64,000 nt of DNA from Alphaproteobacteria bacterium (GTDB taxonomy: Bacteria; Pseudomonadota; Alphaproteobacteria; Caulobacterales; Caulobacteraceae), in assembly GCA_025359785.1 (NCBI GenBank), contig JANYET010000053.1, positions 1 to 64,000 of the forward strand. Reading direction: 5' to 3'. Both the position numbers and the translations under genes were made by a program. This document shows positions 15,614 to 24,130 of the stretch, one piece after another. Position 1 is the first letter of the stretch; each line of letters begins with the position of its first letter. The notes under the pieces were generated by a model, which worked only from the letters and a program-made list of their open reading frames with translations, was not told the DNA's origin and ran no database searches.

Positions 15614-18559
15614 TCAACGGGAGAAGACGGAGAGCCGGGAAACGGTGGCAGGGTCGAGCAGGCCGGTGGCCGCCAAGCCTTGATCGCGCTGATATGCGGT
15701 GACCGCAAGCTTCAGGTCGCGCGAGTCCGTCCCATCCGGCCGGCCCTTATAGTAGCCGAGACGGTTGAGGATCTTCTGGGCGGCGACCATCGAGGGACCG
15801 TAGGCCAGCGGCTGCGAGGCCAGAACCTGCGACAAGGGGGCCTGTGAGAACGGAGCAGCGCCGGCCGGCTCGAAGGCCTTGGCCTGGCTTTCCGCCAGCG
15901 CCAGTTGCGCGGGCGCCAGCTTGGCTTCCAGGTCGACGGCGCTCTTGCGGGCCTCGCCGTCGCCGGCGTTGGCCGCGACCGTGAACCATTTGTAGGCCTG
16001 GGCGAGGTCGCGCGGCACACCCGAGCCCGACTGGTAGAGCAGGCCCAGATTATACTGGGAGTCCACGACCCCGTGCTCGGCGGCCTTGCGGAACCACTGG
16101 GCTGCGGCGGGGCTGTCCTGCGGGCCGCCTTCGCCACGGAAATAATATAGGGCGAGATTGTGCATCGCCGTGGGATCGCCGGCCTCGGCGGCGCGGGCGG
16201 TCCACTTGCGGGCCTCGCCGAGATTGACCACCACGCCGGCCTTGCCGGTCTCGTAGAGGCGGGCGAGGAACATCTGCGCCGGGGGATGGCCGCCATCGGC
16301 GATGGCCTTCAGTTTCGCCAGCGCGCCGGGCTGGTTCTGCTCCACCGCCGAGGCGACCTTGACGTAGTCGGTGGCCACGGTGTCGGCGACGGCCGGAAGC
16401 GTGCCCGTAGGCGTGGGCGCAAAGGTGGCGATCGGCGCATCGGCGCCCGAGGCGGGCGCCGCCGCCGTGGGTTCCGGGGTCAGGGCGACGGCGGCCCGCG
16501 GGCTGGTCTCGAACGGCGAGGCCTCGTGGCGCTGCGCGCCTGGCCCTTCCATCAGCACCACGCCGGCTGCGCCGACGCTGAGGAAGGCGGCCCCACCGGC
16601 GACCATCAGCGCGGTCTGCCAGGTGGAGGTCGGACGGCCGGGCTTCAACGCGCCGAACAAACCGCCACGGGCCGGGCGCGGACGGCGATCGCCGGCGTAG
16701 ATGGTCTTGGCGCGAGGCCCGGCGGCGGCCGCGCGCGCGGCGGCGCGGGCCTGTTCGATGACCTCGCGGGTGGAAAGCTGCGGCGTGGCGTCGGCGGCGG
16801 CGGGGCGCGCGCCCAGGTCGATGCGACCTTTGTCCTCGTCCTCGGACTCGGTCAACGGCGCGAAGCCGTCGTCCAGATCCAGCGCCATCGGCGAGGCGAA
16901 GGCGTCGACGTGGGCGAAGTCTTCCTCGTTGAAGGACGGATTGCCGGGATCGAGCGCCGGCTGGCTGACCGGCTCGGCGCGGGACAACAGTTCGGGCCCG
17001 AACACCATCGGCGCCGCCGGCAGCTCGGCCTCGACCCGGTCCGCAGCGGCCGGCGTCGCGGCAACATAGGGGCTCGGCGCGGCGAAGGGATTGACGCTCG
17101 CGGGGCCCGGCTCGAACGCCGGGGCCGGCGCAGGGACAGGCGCGAAGGCTGGGACAGGCGCGAAGGCGGGGACAGGCGCGAAGGCGGGCCCGTCGGACGA
17201 CCCATCGTCGAGGCGGGACTGGGCGCCGTCCAGCAGGCGCTGGGTGCGCTCCTCGCTCTGGCGGATACGCTCGGCCAGGTCGCTGGCGGCGCGTTCGTGG
17301 CGCTGTTCGATCCGCTCGGTGACCTTGGCCACCTGTTCGCCGACATCGTCGATGGCCTGAGCGGCGCGGCGCTCGGACTGGATGATCCGGTCCGTCAGGC
17401 GCTCGGTGATCTTGCCGATCTCCTCGCCCAGCCGCTCCAGCGCCTCGGCATGCAGCTGGTCGGTGCGGCCGAGGCGGTTTTCCACGGCCCCGGCGATGCG
17501 GGCGATCTCGCCGCCCACCTGCTCGATGGCCTGGGCTGAGCGCTGCTCGGCGCTCTGCACCCGGCGATTGAGCGTCTCGGCCATGGTCAGGACTTCACGG
17601 CCCATGGTCTCGATGGCGTGGGCCGAGCGCTGTTCAGCGGCGGCCAGATCTTGCGCCATCCGGCCGAGGCGCTCCTCGACCTGGCCGGCGCCGGAGGCCG
17701 CGAGTTTCTCGGCGATCTCACTGCGGGCGTCCTCGACGCGGCGGGTCAGCTGGTCGGCCAGCGCCGCGAGCCGGTTGTCCAGGTCGCCGCGCACGCTGGA
17801 ATCGGCGGCGTGCATCCGCTGGTCGAGTTGGACCAGGCTGTCGCGCAGGCTATCGAGCGCCTCGCCGGTGCGGGCCTCGGCGTCGCCCAGCCGCTGGGCC
17901 AGACTCGAGACGATCTCGTCGATCACCGTGGACGGGTCGCGGCCCTCGGCCGCGCTGAGCCGCGCTTCCAGGCCGGCGAGCCGGTCGCGGGCCTGTTCGG
18001 CGCCGTTCGACACCTCGCCCGCCACCCGGGTGATGGCGCTCTCCAGCGCCAGGATCACCTCGGCGGAGCGCGGGCCGGACAGCTCGGTCTCCACCCAGCG
18101 CATGCGGTCGGCGGCGGTGGCCTGTTCGGCGGCCAGCTGTTCGGCGGTGGCGTCGAAGCGGGTGGCAACCGCCATATGCTCGCGCTCGGCGGTCTCGATG
18201 CGGGCCATGGCGTGGCGCACGGAATGCTCGACGCCGGAGATCGCCAGGCCGGTGCGGGTTTCCGACGCCTCTATGCGGTCGGTCAGCCGGTCGAGCGCGA
18301 AGGCGATGCGGCCCAGGTCATCCGGTCTTGCGGCGGCTAGCGGTGGCGACATGGACAGCTTCGACGCTTCGGGCGCGGCCCGGAAGGGACGCGAGGTGAA
18401 ATGCTCTTCGGAGGTGACCTCCTCGGGCATGTCATCTTCTAGGATAACTCGGTTAAGCCATTCCCCCAGAGTCATGCCGGAACGGCGCGCAAGCTCCTTC
18501 GCGACCTCGCGGGCCTTTGGGTCGATCCCCTTGACGCTCCAGGGCGCCGCAGCCGTCAT
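15614..18559 (-). CDS. podJ: Polar localization factor PodJ
   Basis: 981-aa polarity scaffold that in Caulobacter organises the new (flagellar/pilus) pole and recruits regulatory proteins. The order of parts matches PodJ: a conserved N-terminal helix (PWSVKGIDPKAREVAKELA), a long coiled coil from about 70 to 450 rich in Glu/Arg/Ala heptads, a Pro/Ala/Phe disordered linker with an exact triple repeat, a single transmembrane helix near residues 648-670, a periplasmic region with three Sel1/TPR-like repeats (about 745-860), and a C-terminal peptidoglycan-binding domain (about 920-981). The length is close to the C. crescentus protein. It has a plausible housekeeping promoter and a GANTC site next to the start. 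Confidence 0.9.
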   Translation of the reverse strand: MTAAAPWSVKGIDPKAREVAKELARRSGMTLGEWLNRVILEDDMPEEVTSEEHFTSRPFRAAPEASKLSMSPPLAAARPDDLGRIAFALDRLTDRIEASETRTGLAISGVEHSVRHAMARIETAEREHMAVATRFDATAEQLAAEQATAADRMRWVETELSGPRSAEVILALESAITRVAGEVSNGAEQARDRLAGLEARLSAAEGRDPSTVIDEIVSSLAQRLGDAEARTGEALDSLRDSLVQLDQRMHAADSSVRGDLDNRLAALADQLTRRVEDARSEIAEKLAASGAGQVEERLGRMAQDLAAAEQRSAHAIETMGREVLTMAETLNRRVQSAEQRSAQAIEQVGGEIARIAGAVENRLGRTDQLHAEALERLGEEIGKITERLTDRIIQSERRAAQAIDDVGEQVAKVTERIEQRHERAASDLAERIRQSEERTQRLLDGAQSRLDDGSSDGPAFAPVPAFAPVPAFAPVPAPAPAFEPGPASVNPFAAPSPYVAATPAAADRVEAELPAAPMVFGPELLSRAEPVSQPALDPGNPSFNEEDFAHVDAFASPMALDLDDGFAPLTESEDEDKGRIDLGARPAAADATPQLSTREVIEQARAAARAAAAGPRAKTIYAGDRRPRPARGGLFGALKPGRPTSTWQTALMVAGGAAFLSVGAAGVVLMEGPGAQRHEASPFETSPRAAVALTPEPTAAAPASGADAPIATFAPTPTGTLPAVADTVATDYVKVASAVEQNQPGALAKLKAIADGGHPPAQMFLARLYETGKAGVVVNLGEARKWTARAAEAGDPTAMHNLALYYFRGEGGPQDSPAAAQWFRKAAEHGVVDSQYNLGLLYQSGSGVPRDLAQAYKWFTVAANAGDGEARKSAVDLEAKLAPAQLALAESQAKAFEPAGAAPFSQAPLSQVLASQPLAYGPSMVAAQKILNRLGYYKGRPDGTDSRDLKLAVTAYQRDQGLAATGLLDPATVSRLSVFSR
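17133..17186. repeat. 18-bp tandem repeat, three copies, within podJ
   Basis: Three head-to-tail copies of an 18-base unit (GGGACAGGCGCGAAGGC plus one variable base) encoding the hexapeptide repeat PVPAFA in the proline-rich linker of PodJ, about residues 458-475. Copy number could vary between strains without breaking the frame. Confidence 0.9.
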
Positions 18560-18584
18560 CGAATCGCCCCTCCTGGACAGGGTG

Positions 18585-18612
18585 ACGCTAGCACCGTGGG
18601 TTGGGGTGTAAA
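18585..18612 (-). promoter_or_regulatory. Candidate podJ promoter (Caulobacter housekeeping type)
   Basis: On the minus strand TTTACAC (18606-18612), 13 bases, then GCTAGCGT (18585-18592), close to the Caulobacter consensus TTGACGS-N10-14-GCTANAWC. A GANTC methylation site (18561-18565) and an AGGAGGGG Shine-Dalgarno lie between it and the start. In C. crescentus podJ is cell-cycle controlled; this layout fits, but the call rests on motif matching only. Confidence 0.5.
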
Positions 18613-18725
18613 CGAAAGCCTAACACTACATCTGGCGCCAGACCGACCTTCCCTGTGGACGGATGGGCGGCGACGTGGCCGGCGACGTAGGCAGACGGCT
18701 TCCGTCAGCGCGGCGCGGCTGCGAT

Positions 18726-18953
18726 ATGGCGTCGCAGATGGATATGACGCTCACATTGACCGTGTTGGCCGGGCTGGCGGGGCTGGCGGTGTTCGCCGGC
18801 TGGCGTGGCGCGCGGCCACCCAACCCGCACAAGGGGCCACGCCTGATGCCGTGGCGCTTCATCATGCTGCTGGCCGCGGCCGGCACATTGCCGATGATCG
18901 TCCATGTGCTGAACCTGCTGGGCGTCACCACCGGCAATGGTCGGGGACCGTAG
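18726..18953 (+). CDS. Small two-helix membrane protein, conserved hypothetical
   Basis: 75-aa protein with two hydrophobic helices (LTLTVLAGLAGLAVFAGW and FIMLLAAAGTLPMIVHVLNLLG) joined by a basic loop PPNPHKGPRLMPWR. Divergent from podJ. The start at 18726 (MASQMDMTL) has no clear Shine-Dalgarno, and the ATG at 18738 or 18744 could be used instead. The PHKG...LIPW-type loop is common to small alphaproteobacterial membrane proteins with no known function. Confidence 0.65.
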   Translation: MASQMDMTLTLTVLAGLAGLAVFAGWRGARPPNPHKGPRLMPWRFIMLLAAAGTLPMIVHVLNLLGVTTGNGRGP

Positions 18954-18989
18954 GCTCTACGGCCCCCATCGATCAGCCAGATTGGGCCA

Positions 18990-19367
18990 TCAGCCCATCC
19001 GGTGCAGGCCGCAGAGCTTGTTGCCGTCGGGATCCTTCAGATAGGCGAGATACATCTTGCCCGTGGCGCCTTCACGGACGCCCGGCGGGTCCTCGCAAGT
19101 CGTTCCCCCGGCGGCCAGGCCGGCCGCATGCCAGGCGTCAGCCTGTTCGCCGGACTCGCAGGCAAAGCCGATGGTGCCGCCGTTGGGCGCCGTCGCCGGC
19201 TCGCCGTTGATCGGCAACGACACCGAGAACACCCCGGTCGGCGTGCGGTAAAAGATGCGGTGGCGGTCGACGAAGGCCGGCGGCACGCCGAGCGCGCCGA
19301 GCAGCGCGTCATAGAACGTCTTGGCGCGGTCCAGGTCGTTGGTGCCGATCATGATGTGCGAAAACAT
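18990..19367 (-). CDS. VOC family protein (glyoxalase/bleomycin-resistance fold)
   Basis: 125-aa single-domain vicinal-oxygen-chelate protein. It opens with the typical strand MFSHIMIGTNDLDRAKTFYD and ends with AYLKDPDGNKLCGL, where the terminal metal-ligand region lies. Such proteins are lyases, dioxygenases or drug-binding proteins; the activity cannot be assigned. The start at 19367 is set by a GAGGAG Shine-Dalgarno (19377-19382 on the minus strand). An in-frame upstream extension to 19487 is a Pro/Arg-rich stretch and is not accepted. Confidence 0.85.
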   Translation of the reverse strand: MFSHIMIGTNDLDRAKTFYDALLGALGVPPAFVDRHRIFYRTPTGVFSVSLPINGEPATAPNGGTIGFACESGEQADAWHAAGLAAGGTTCEDPPGVREGATGKMYLAYLKDPDGNKLCGLHRMG

Positions 19368-19700
19368 AGGGGCGCTCCTCCTCAAGCTGTGCCGCGTCGC
19401 ACATGCGCGAAGATCGCGCCGGGGACAAGGGTGGGTGCGGGGCCCTGGCGTATGCGGGGACACAGTCTGTAGGGACACGCACGACACTGCTCAACGACGG
19501 CCACAAAACAATTCGTGAACATCGAATTTTTGGCCGCGGCGCGCGCCGGCCTTATCCTGCGCGGTTTGGACTTGCGGGCTTGGGCTCGCAGGCTCGGGTC
19601 TTTCTCAAGTCCGGACGGACCCGCGCGGCGCAGCGCGGGCGCCTCAGGAGGGGCCGGGACTCTTTTGCGACGAAGCCAACTTTGGCGGGCGCGACCCCGA
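19368..19700. other. Intergenic region between VOC gene and MprF-like gene
   Basis: 333 bases with no credible gene on either strand. It contains GGGACAC-type short repeats (near 19457-19482), an AT-rich patch near 19500-19530, and GC-rich imperfect palindromes near 19625-19660. No promoter or terminator could be called with confidence. Confidence 0.5.
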
Positions 19701-21422
19701 TCAGGCGGTTGCGGCCTCCGAGGCCGGCTCGGTCTTCGCCGCCTCGGTCTTCTTGGGCCGCTTGGAGAGGCCCGCGACGCCGCCTGACGAGAGCAGGCCC
19801 ACGTCGGCCATCAGCCAGGGGATCGCCCACTTCTGCGGCGCGGCGCAGTAGCGGGGCTGCCACAGGGGATCGTACTTGTCCTTGTACCGGCGCACGCCCT
19901 GGAAGTTGTAGATTTCCTCGCCGCGCTCGAACAGCAGCCGGCCCACCCGGCTCATGATCGGGGCCAGCGGCCGATCGTCGAGGCCGGCCAGGGGCGCGAT
20001 GCCGAACTCGAAGGCCTCATAGCCCTGGGCGCGGCCCCATTCGATGAGCTCCACGAACAGGAAATCCATGATGTTGCTGGGCGCGTCGTCGGCGTAGCGC
20101 ATGAGATCCATGGAGAACGCGCTGTGGCTCGCCGTGGTCCAGATCGTCGCGAACGCCACCGCCTTGCCGTCCACGCGCACCAGGGCAACCGGGAATTCCT
20201 GCACATAGCCCGGCCAGAAGCCGCCCATGGAGAAGCCCTTCTCGCCGCCCGCGTGGTTGGCCAGCCACTGGTCGGAGATGGCCTGCAGCATCGGCAGCAT
20301 GGCGGTCACCGCCTCGCCTTGCAGCACCTCGAAGGTGGCGCCAGCCTCGCCGAGCTTGCGCCAGTTGCGGCGCGCGGCGCCCCGTTTGCGGCCGTCCATG
20401 GAGAAGTTTTCCAGGGGCACGGCGGCGGTCTCGCCGACCTTCTGAATCGAGAAGCCGAGCTCGACGATCTCCGGCAGATCCTCGGCATTGAGGCCGTGGA
20501 CGCCGGGCCGCGCGGCATGGCTGTCGGCCAGTTCGCGGAACCGCCACAGCAGCTCCTGGCGCTCCTCGCGCTTGCCGACCGGCGCGCCCAGGGCGACCCA
20601 GGCGCGGCCACGCACGCCGAACATCAGGAAGCTCTCGCCTGAGGCGGAGAACAGGAAGCGTTTGTCGCCCAGCAGGGCCAGATTGGAGGCCGGCTCGGCG
20701 ACCTCGGCCTTGGCCAGGATGGCGCGGACCCGCTCGTAGTCCGGGTCGGTCTCGCCCACTACCGGCGGGGTCGCCGCCGATACGACGAGGCGCCAGATGC
20801 CGAATACGAACAGCACCAGCGCCGCGCCGGCCCAGGCCCGGACGGCGCGTTCGGAGTCGGCGTCGGCCATCACCCGCCACCACGGGCGGTCGGCGTAGTC
20901 GGAGTGCTGGAAGGACCACAGGCCGAGCGCGCCGGCGCCCAGCACGGCGCAGGCCGCGGAGAACAGCCAGCCCGGCGTGATCTCCATGCGGGTCAGCCGC
21001 GAACTGCGGTGGAAGGCGCCGTGGAAGGGCGAGAGCAGCACGGCCAGCGCGACCAGGGCCGAGGTTTCTTCCCAGTTGAACCCCTTCAACAGGGCCAACA
21101 TCGCCCCCAACAGCAGCGCGCCCAGGGTGGCGTACCAGGCGGCGTCCAGCCGCGCGCGCAGGCCGAACGACAACAGCACCAGGGCCAGGCCGAGGATCGA
21201 GGAGAGGAAGTGGCTGGCCTCGATCAGATAGACCGGGGTGATCTGGATCAGCCGCATGAAGCGCACCGGCTCCGACGGGGTCGCGCCAGACGCCAGCAGC
21301 ATGACGCCGGCCGCCAGCGTCAGGACCGCGGCGGTCCAGGGCGCCATGGCGAAGGCCGCCGGCCGAAGGTCTCGTAACAGTCGCATCCAGCCCCTTGGGT
21401 CCGTGGAAGGTGGCGCCTTCAT
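19701..21422 (-). CDS. Phosphatidylglycerol lysyltransferase domain protein (MprF-like, DUF2156)
   Basis: 573-aa inner-membrane protein with about six hydrophobic helices in the first 250 residues, then a cytoplasmic DUF2156/LPG-synthase domain (from about residue 265), with family motifs MFGVRGRAWVALGAPVG and MDFLFVELIEWGRAQGYE. MprF proteins transfer an amino acid from tRNA to phosphatidylglycerol and alter surface charge. This copy is shorter than full MprF (about 850 aa), lacking several flippase helices, so it is synthase-centred. The start may instead be the ATG at 21386. It is divergent from the acyl-CoA dehydrogenase array. Confidence 0.83.
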   Translation of the reverse strand: MKAPPSTDPRGWMRLLRDLRPAAFAMAPWTAAVLTLAAGVMLLASGATPSEPVRFMRLIQITPVYLIEASHFLSSILGLALVLLSFGLRARLDAAWYATLGALLLGAMLALLKGFNWEETSALVALAVLLSPFHGAFHRSSRLTRMEITPGWLFSAACAVLGAGALGLWSFQHSDYADRPWWRVMADADSERAVRAWAGAALVLFVFGIWRLVVSAATPPVVGETDPDYERVRAILAKAEVAEPASNLALLGDKRFLFSASGESFLMFGVRGRAWVALGAPVGKREERQELLWRFRELADSHAARPGVHGLNAEDLPEIVELGFSIQKVGETAAVPLENFSMDGRKRGAARRNWRKLGEAGATFEVLQGEAVTAMLPMLQAISDQWLANHAGGEKGFSMGGFWPGYVQEFPVALVRVDGKAVAFATIWTTASHSAFSMDLMRYADDAPSNIMDFLFVELIEWGRAQGYEAFEFGIAPLAGLDDRPLAPIMSRVGRLLFERGEEIYNFQGVRRYKDKYDPLWQPRYCAAPQKWAIPWLMADVGLLSSGGVAGLSKRPKKTEAAKTEPASEAATA

Positions 21423-21463
21423 AGCCGATTTGCGCGCCTTGAGCGCGTCAAACGGCTGTTTCG

Positions 21464-21487
21464 TTGCGCAAGCGCGAGCGCTAAGAT
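21464..21487 (+). promoter_or_regulatory. Candidate promoter of the acyl-CoA dehydrogenase array
   Basis: TTGCGCA (21464-21470), 9 bases, GCTAAGAT (21480-21487), a loose match to the Caulobacter housekeeping consensus with slightly short spacing. It lies 41 bases ahead of the first dehydrogenase start, in the divergent gap shared with the MprF-like gene. Confidence 0.35.
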
Positions 21488-21527
21488 GGTCTCCGCTTTC
21501 ATGTCCTTGAAGAGGGTTGAGCCCGTC

Positions 21528-22748
21528 ATGGCCGACTTCGGCGCCGCTGACATCGATACCTTCCGCGCGGAGGTCCGCGCCTGGCTGGAGGCGAACTATC
21601 CGCCGGAACTCAAAGCCGCCGACGCCAAGACCGATCCCGAGGCGGTCTGGGGCGGACGGGCCTTCGAAGGCTCCGACGACCCGCAGTCGGTCTGGATGCG
21701 GCGCGCCGCCGCGAAGGGCTGGACCGCGCCAGCCTGGCCCGCCGAATACGGCGGCGGCGGCCTGACCGCGCCCCAGGCCCGCATCGTCGAGGAGGAGCTG
21801 GCGCGCGGCCACTACCGCCCACCGCTGCTCTCCTTCGGCATCTGGATGCTGGGGCCGGTGCTGCTGGAATATGGCAATGAGGCTCAGAAGAAAGAGCACA
21901 TGCCGAGGATCACCCGCGGCGAGGTTCGTTGGTGTCAGGGGTATTCGGAGCCGGGCGCCGGCTCGGACCTCGCGAGCCTCGCCACCAAGTGCGAGGACAA
22001 GGGCGACCACTGGCAGATCGACGGCCAAAAGGTGTGGACCAGCTATGCCGACAAGGCCGACTGGTGCTTCTGCCTGGTGCGCACGGACGCGAGCAAAAAG
22101 CACGAGGGTATCTCGTTCGTGCTGATCGACATGCGCTCCGAAGGCGTCGAGACGCGGCCGATCCAGCTGATCAGCGGCGAGAGCCCTTTCTGCGAGACCT
22201 TCTTTACCGGCGTGAAAATTCCGAAAGAGAACCTGGTCGGCAAGATCAACGGCGGGTGGGAGATCGCCAAGCGCCTGTTGCAGTATGAGCGCCAGAACAT
22301 CTCGGCCGGCTTCGGCGAGGGCGGCACGTCCGGCGGCGGGTCCGGCGACCTTGGCGAGGTCGCCAAGACCTACGTGGGCCTGGAGGGCGGCAAGCTCTCC
22401 GATCTCGATCTGCGCCGGCGGATCACGCTGAACAAGATGAACTTCCAGGCCTTGCGACAGACCATAGGCCGGACGGCGGCGGAGAGCCGCGCGGCCAACG
22501 GGCCGAGCGCAGCGACCTCGATCATCAAATATGCGGCAGCCGAGTTCGCCAAGGAGCGCTCGGAGCTGATGGTCGAGGCCATGGGCGGCCAGGGCCTGGG
22601 CTGGACCGGCGATGGCTTCAGCGAGCCAGAGCGGCTGGCGGTCCGCGGCTGGCTGCGCACCAAGGCCAACTCGATCGAGGGCGGCACTTCGGAGATCAAT
22701 CTGAACGTGGTTTCGAAACGGGTGTTGGGGCTGCCTGACCTGAAGTGA
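21528..22748 (+). CDS. Acyl-CoA dehydrogenase, array member 1
   Basis: FAD-dependent acyl-CoA dehydrogenase of 406 aa, one of five paralogues in tandem. It shows the family stretch RWCQGYSEPGAGSDLASL (about residues 128-146) for FAD and substrate contact, GQKVWTSYADKADWCF, and the C-terminal FAD-contact motif SIEGGTSEINLNVVSKRVLG. The Glu of SIEGG is kept here and in member 2, but is Phe or Ala in members 3-5. The start at 21528 gives the shared opening MADFG(A)xDxDxFR; AGAGGG lies just ahead. It likely works on a CoA-activated acid in a degradation pathway, perhaps with the shorter partner at 28219. Confidence 0.9.
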   Translation: MADFGAADIDTFRAEVRAWLEANYPPELKAADAKTDPEAVWGGRAFEGSDDPQSVWMRRAAAKGWTAPAWPAEYGGGGLTAPQARIVEEELARGHYRPPLLSFGIWMLGPVLLEYGNEAQKKEHMPRITRGEVRWCQGYSEPGAGSDLASLATKCEDKGDHWQIDGQKVWTSYADKADWCFCLVRTDASKKHEGISFVLIDMRSEGVETRPIQLISGESPFCETFFTGVKIPKENLVGKINGGWEIAKRLLQYERQNISAGFGEGGTSGGGSGDLGEVAKTYVGLEGGKLSDLDLRRRITLNKMNFQALRQTIGRTAAESRAANGPSAATSIIKYAAAEFAKERSELMVEAMGGQGLGWTGDGFSEPERLAVRGWLRTKANSIEGGTSEINLNVVSKRVLGLPDLK

Positions 22749-22828
22749 GGGCGGACCCGAAATAGACTAAAACGCCTCGTTCTATTTTGGATGGGCGTCG
22801 ACTTAGAATTTTAGGACGAGATTTCCCG

Positions 22829-24049
22829 ATGGCTGATTTTGGGGCGGATGTTGGCGGCGACACCGAGGCCTTCCGGGCCGAGGCGCGGGCGTGGCTAGAG
22901 GCGAACTTTCCCGCAGAGCTGAAGGGCGATCCTGCGCAGCAGACGGCCGCGGCCATGGGCCAGCCGGAGACCCCGGCCGGCCAAGCCTGGCGCAAGGCCA
23001 TGGGCGACAAGGGCTGGGGCACGCCCACCTGGCCCGCGGAATACGGCGGCGGCGGCTTGTCCCGCCCCGAGGCCCGCGTTCTGGCCGAGGAGATGGCCCG
23101 CCTCGGCGCCCGCAACCCGATCGGCGGCATGGGCGTGATGATGTTCGGCCCGACGCTGGTGGAATACGGCACGCCGACGCTGAAGGCCCAGCACCTGCCG
23201 GGCATCATCAAGGGCGAGGTGCGTTGGTGCCAGGGCTATTCGGAGCCTGGCTCTGGCTCGGACCTGGCGAGCCTGCAGACCAAGGCCGAGGACAAGGGCG
23301 ACCATTGGCTGGTGAATGGATCGAAGATCTGGACGAGCGGCGCCAACCTGGCTGACCGCTGCTTCTGCCTGGTGCGCACCGATCAGGCGAAGAAGCATGA
23401 AGGCATCAGCTTCCTGCTGATCGACATGCGCGATCCGGGGGTCGAGGTCCGGCCGATCAAGCTGATCAACGGGACCTCGCCCTTCTGCGAGACCTTCTTC
23501 ACCGATGTGAAGGTTCCGAAGGATCAGCTGTTCGGGCCGCTGAACGGCGGCTGGACCGTGGCCAAGCGCCTGCTGCAGTTCGAGCGCGACAACATCTCGG
23601 CGGGTCTGGGCGGCGGCAATATCGGCCAGGCGACGCCTCTGCCGACCGTGATCGAGGCGGCCAGGGACTATGTGGGGCTGGACGAGACGGGCCGGGTCGC
23701 CGACCCGGACCTTCGCCGGCGCATGACCGATCACCTGATGGAGGCTCGCAGCTTCCAGCTGACGGTGCGTCGCGCGGCCGACGAGGCCAGGTCGAACCAG
23801 GGTCCCAGCAACGCATCCTCGATCATGAAATACGCCGGCGCCAAGATCGCCCAGGAGCGCAACGAACTGCTCTGCGAGGCCATGGGCACGCAATCCCTGG
23901 GGTGGGACGGCGAGGCCTATTCGCCGGCCGAGATCACCGCGTTTCGGACCCTGCTGCGCTCCAAGGCCAACTCGATCGAGGGCGGCACTTCGGAGATCAA
24001 TCTGAACGTGGTTTCGAAACGGGTGCTGGGTTTGCCGGACCCGAAATAA
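22829..24049 (+). CDS. Acyl-CoA dehydrogenase, array member 2
   Basis: 406-aa paralogue of member 1, with MADFGADVGGDTEAFRAEA at the start, RWCQGYSEPGSGSDLASL in the centre and SIEGGTSEINLNVVSKRVLG at the end. Bases 23961-24025 are identical to 22660-22724 in member 1 although the rest has diverged, which suggests gene conversion or a recent exchange. AGGACGAG precedes the start at 22829. Together with member 1 it forms the sub-class that keeps the Glu before GGTSEI. Confidence 0.9.
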   Translation: MADFGADVGGDTEAFRAEARAWLEANFPAELKGDPAQQTAAAMGQPETPAGQAWRKAMGDKGWGTPTWPAEYGGGGLSRPEARVLAEEMARLGARNPIGGMGVMMFGPTLVEYGTPTLKAQHLPGIIKGEVRWCQGYSEPGSGSDLASLQTKAEDKGDHWLVNGSKIWTSGANLADRCFCLVRTDQAKKHEGISFLLIDMRDPGVEVRPIKLINGTSPFCETFFTDVKVPKDQLFGPLNGGWTVAKRLLQFERDNISAGLGGGNIGQATPLPTVIEAARDYVGLDETGRVADPDLRRRMTDHLMEARSFQLTVRRAADEARSNQGPSNASSIMKYAGAKIAQERNELLCEAMGTQSLGWDGEAYSPAEITAFRTLLRSKANSIEGGTSEINLNVVSKRVLGLPDPK

Positions 24050-24130
24050 CCGCGGACTCCAAACTCTTGCATTTCCGTGCTAGCATTCACTTAAAGTATT
24101 GAAATAATAAGATATTAGGGAGAATTCGAG

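Noticed and set aside
16160..17539. 459-codon plus-strand frame over podJ
   Set aside because: Antisense to a well-supported coiled-coil protein; Gly/Arg/Asp-rich with no recognisable motif.
21423..22103. N-terminal extension of the MprF-like frame into the dehydrogenase gene
   Set aside because: It would run antisense through the first acyl-CoA dehydrogenase. The membrane protein's own first helices begin after 21422.
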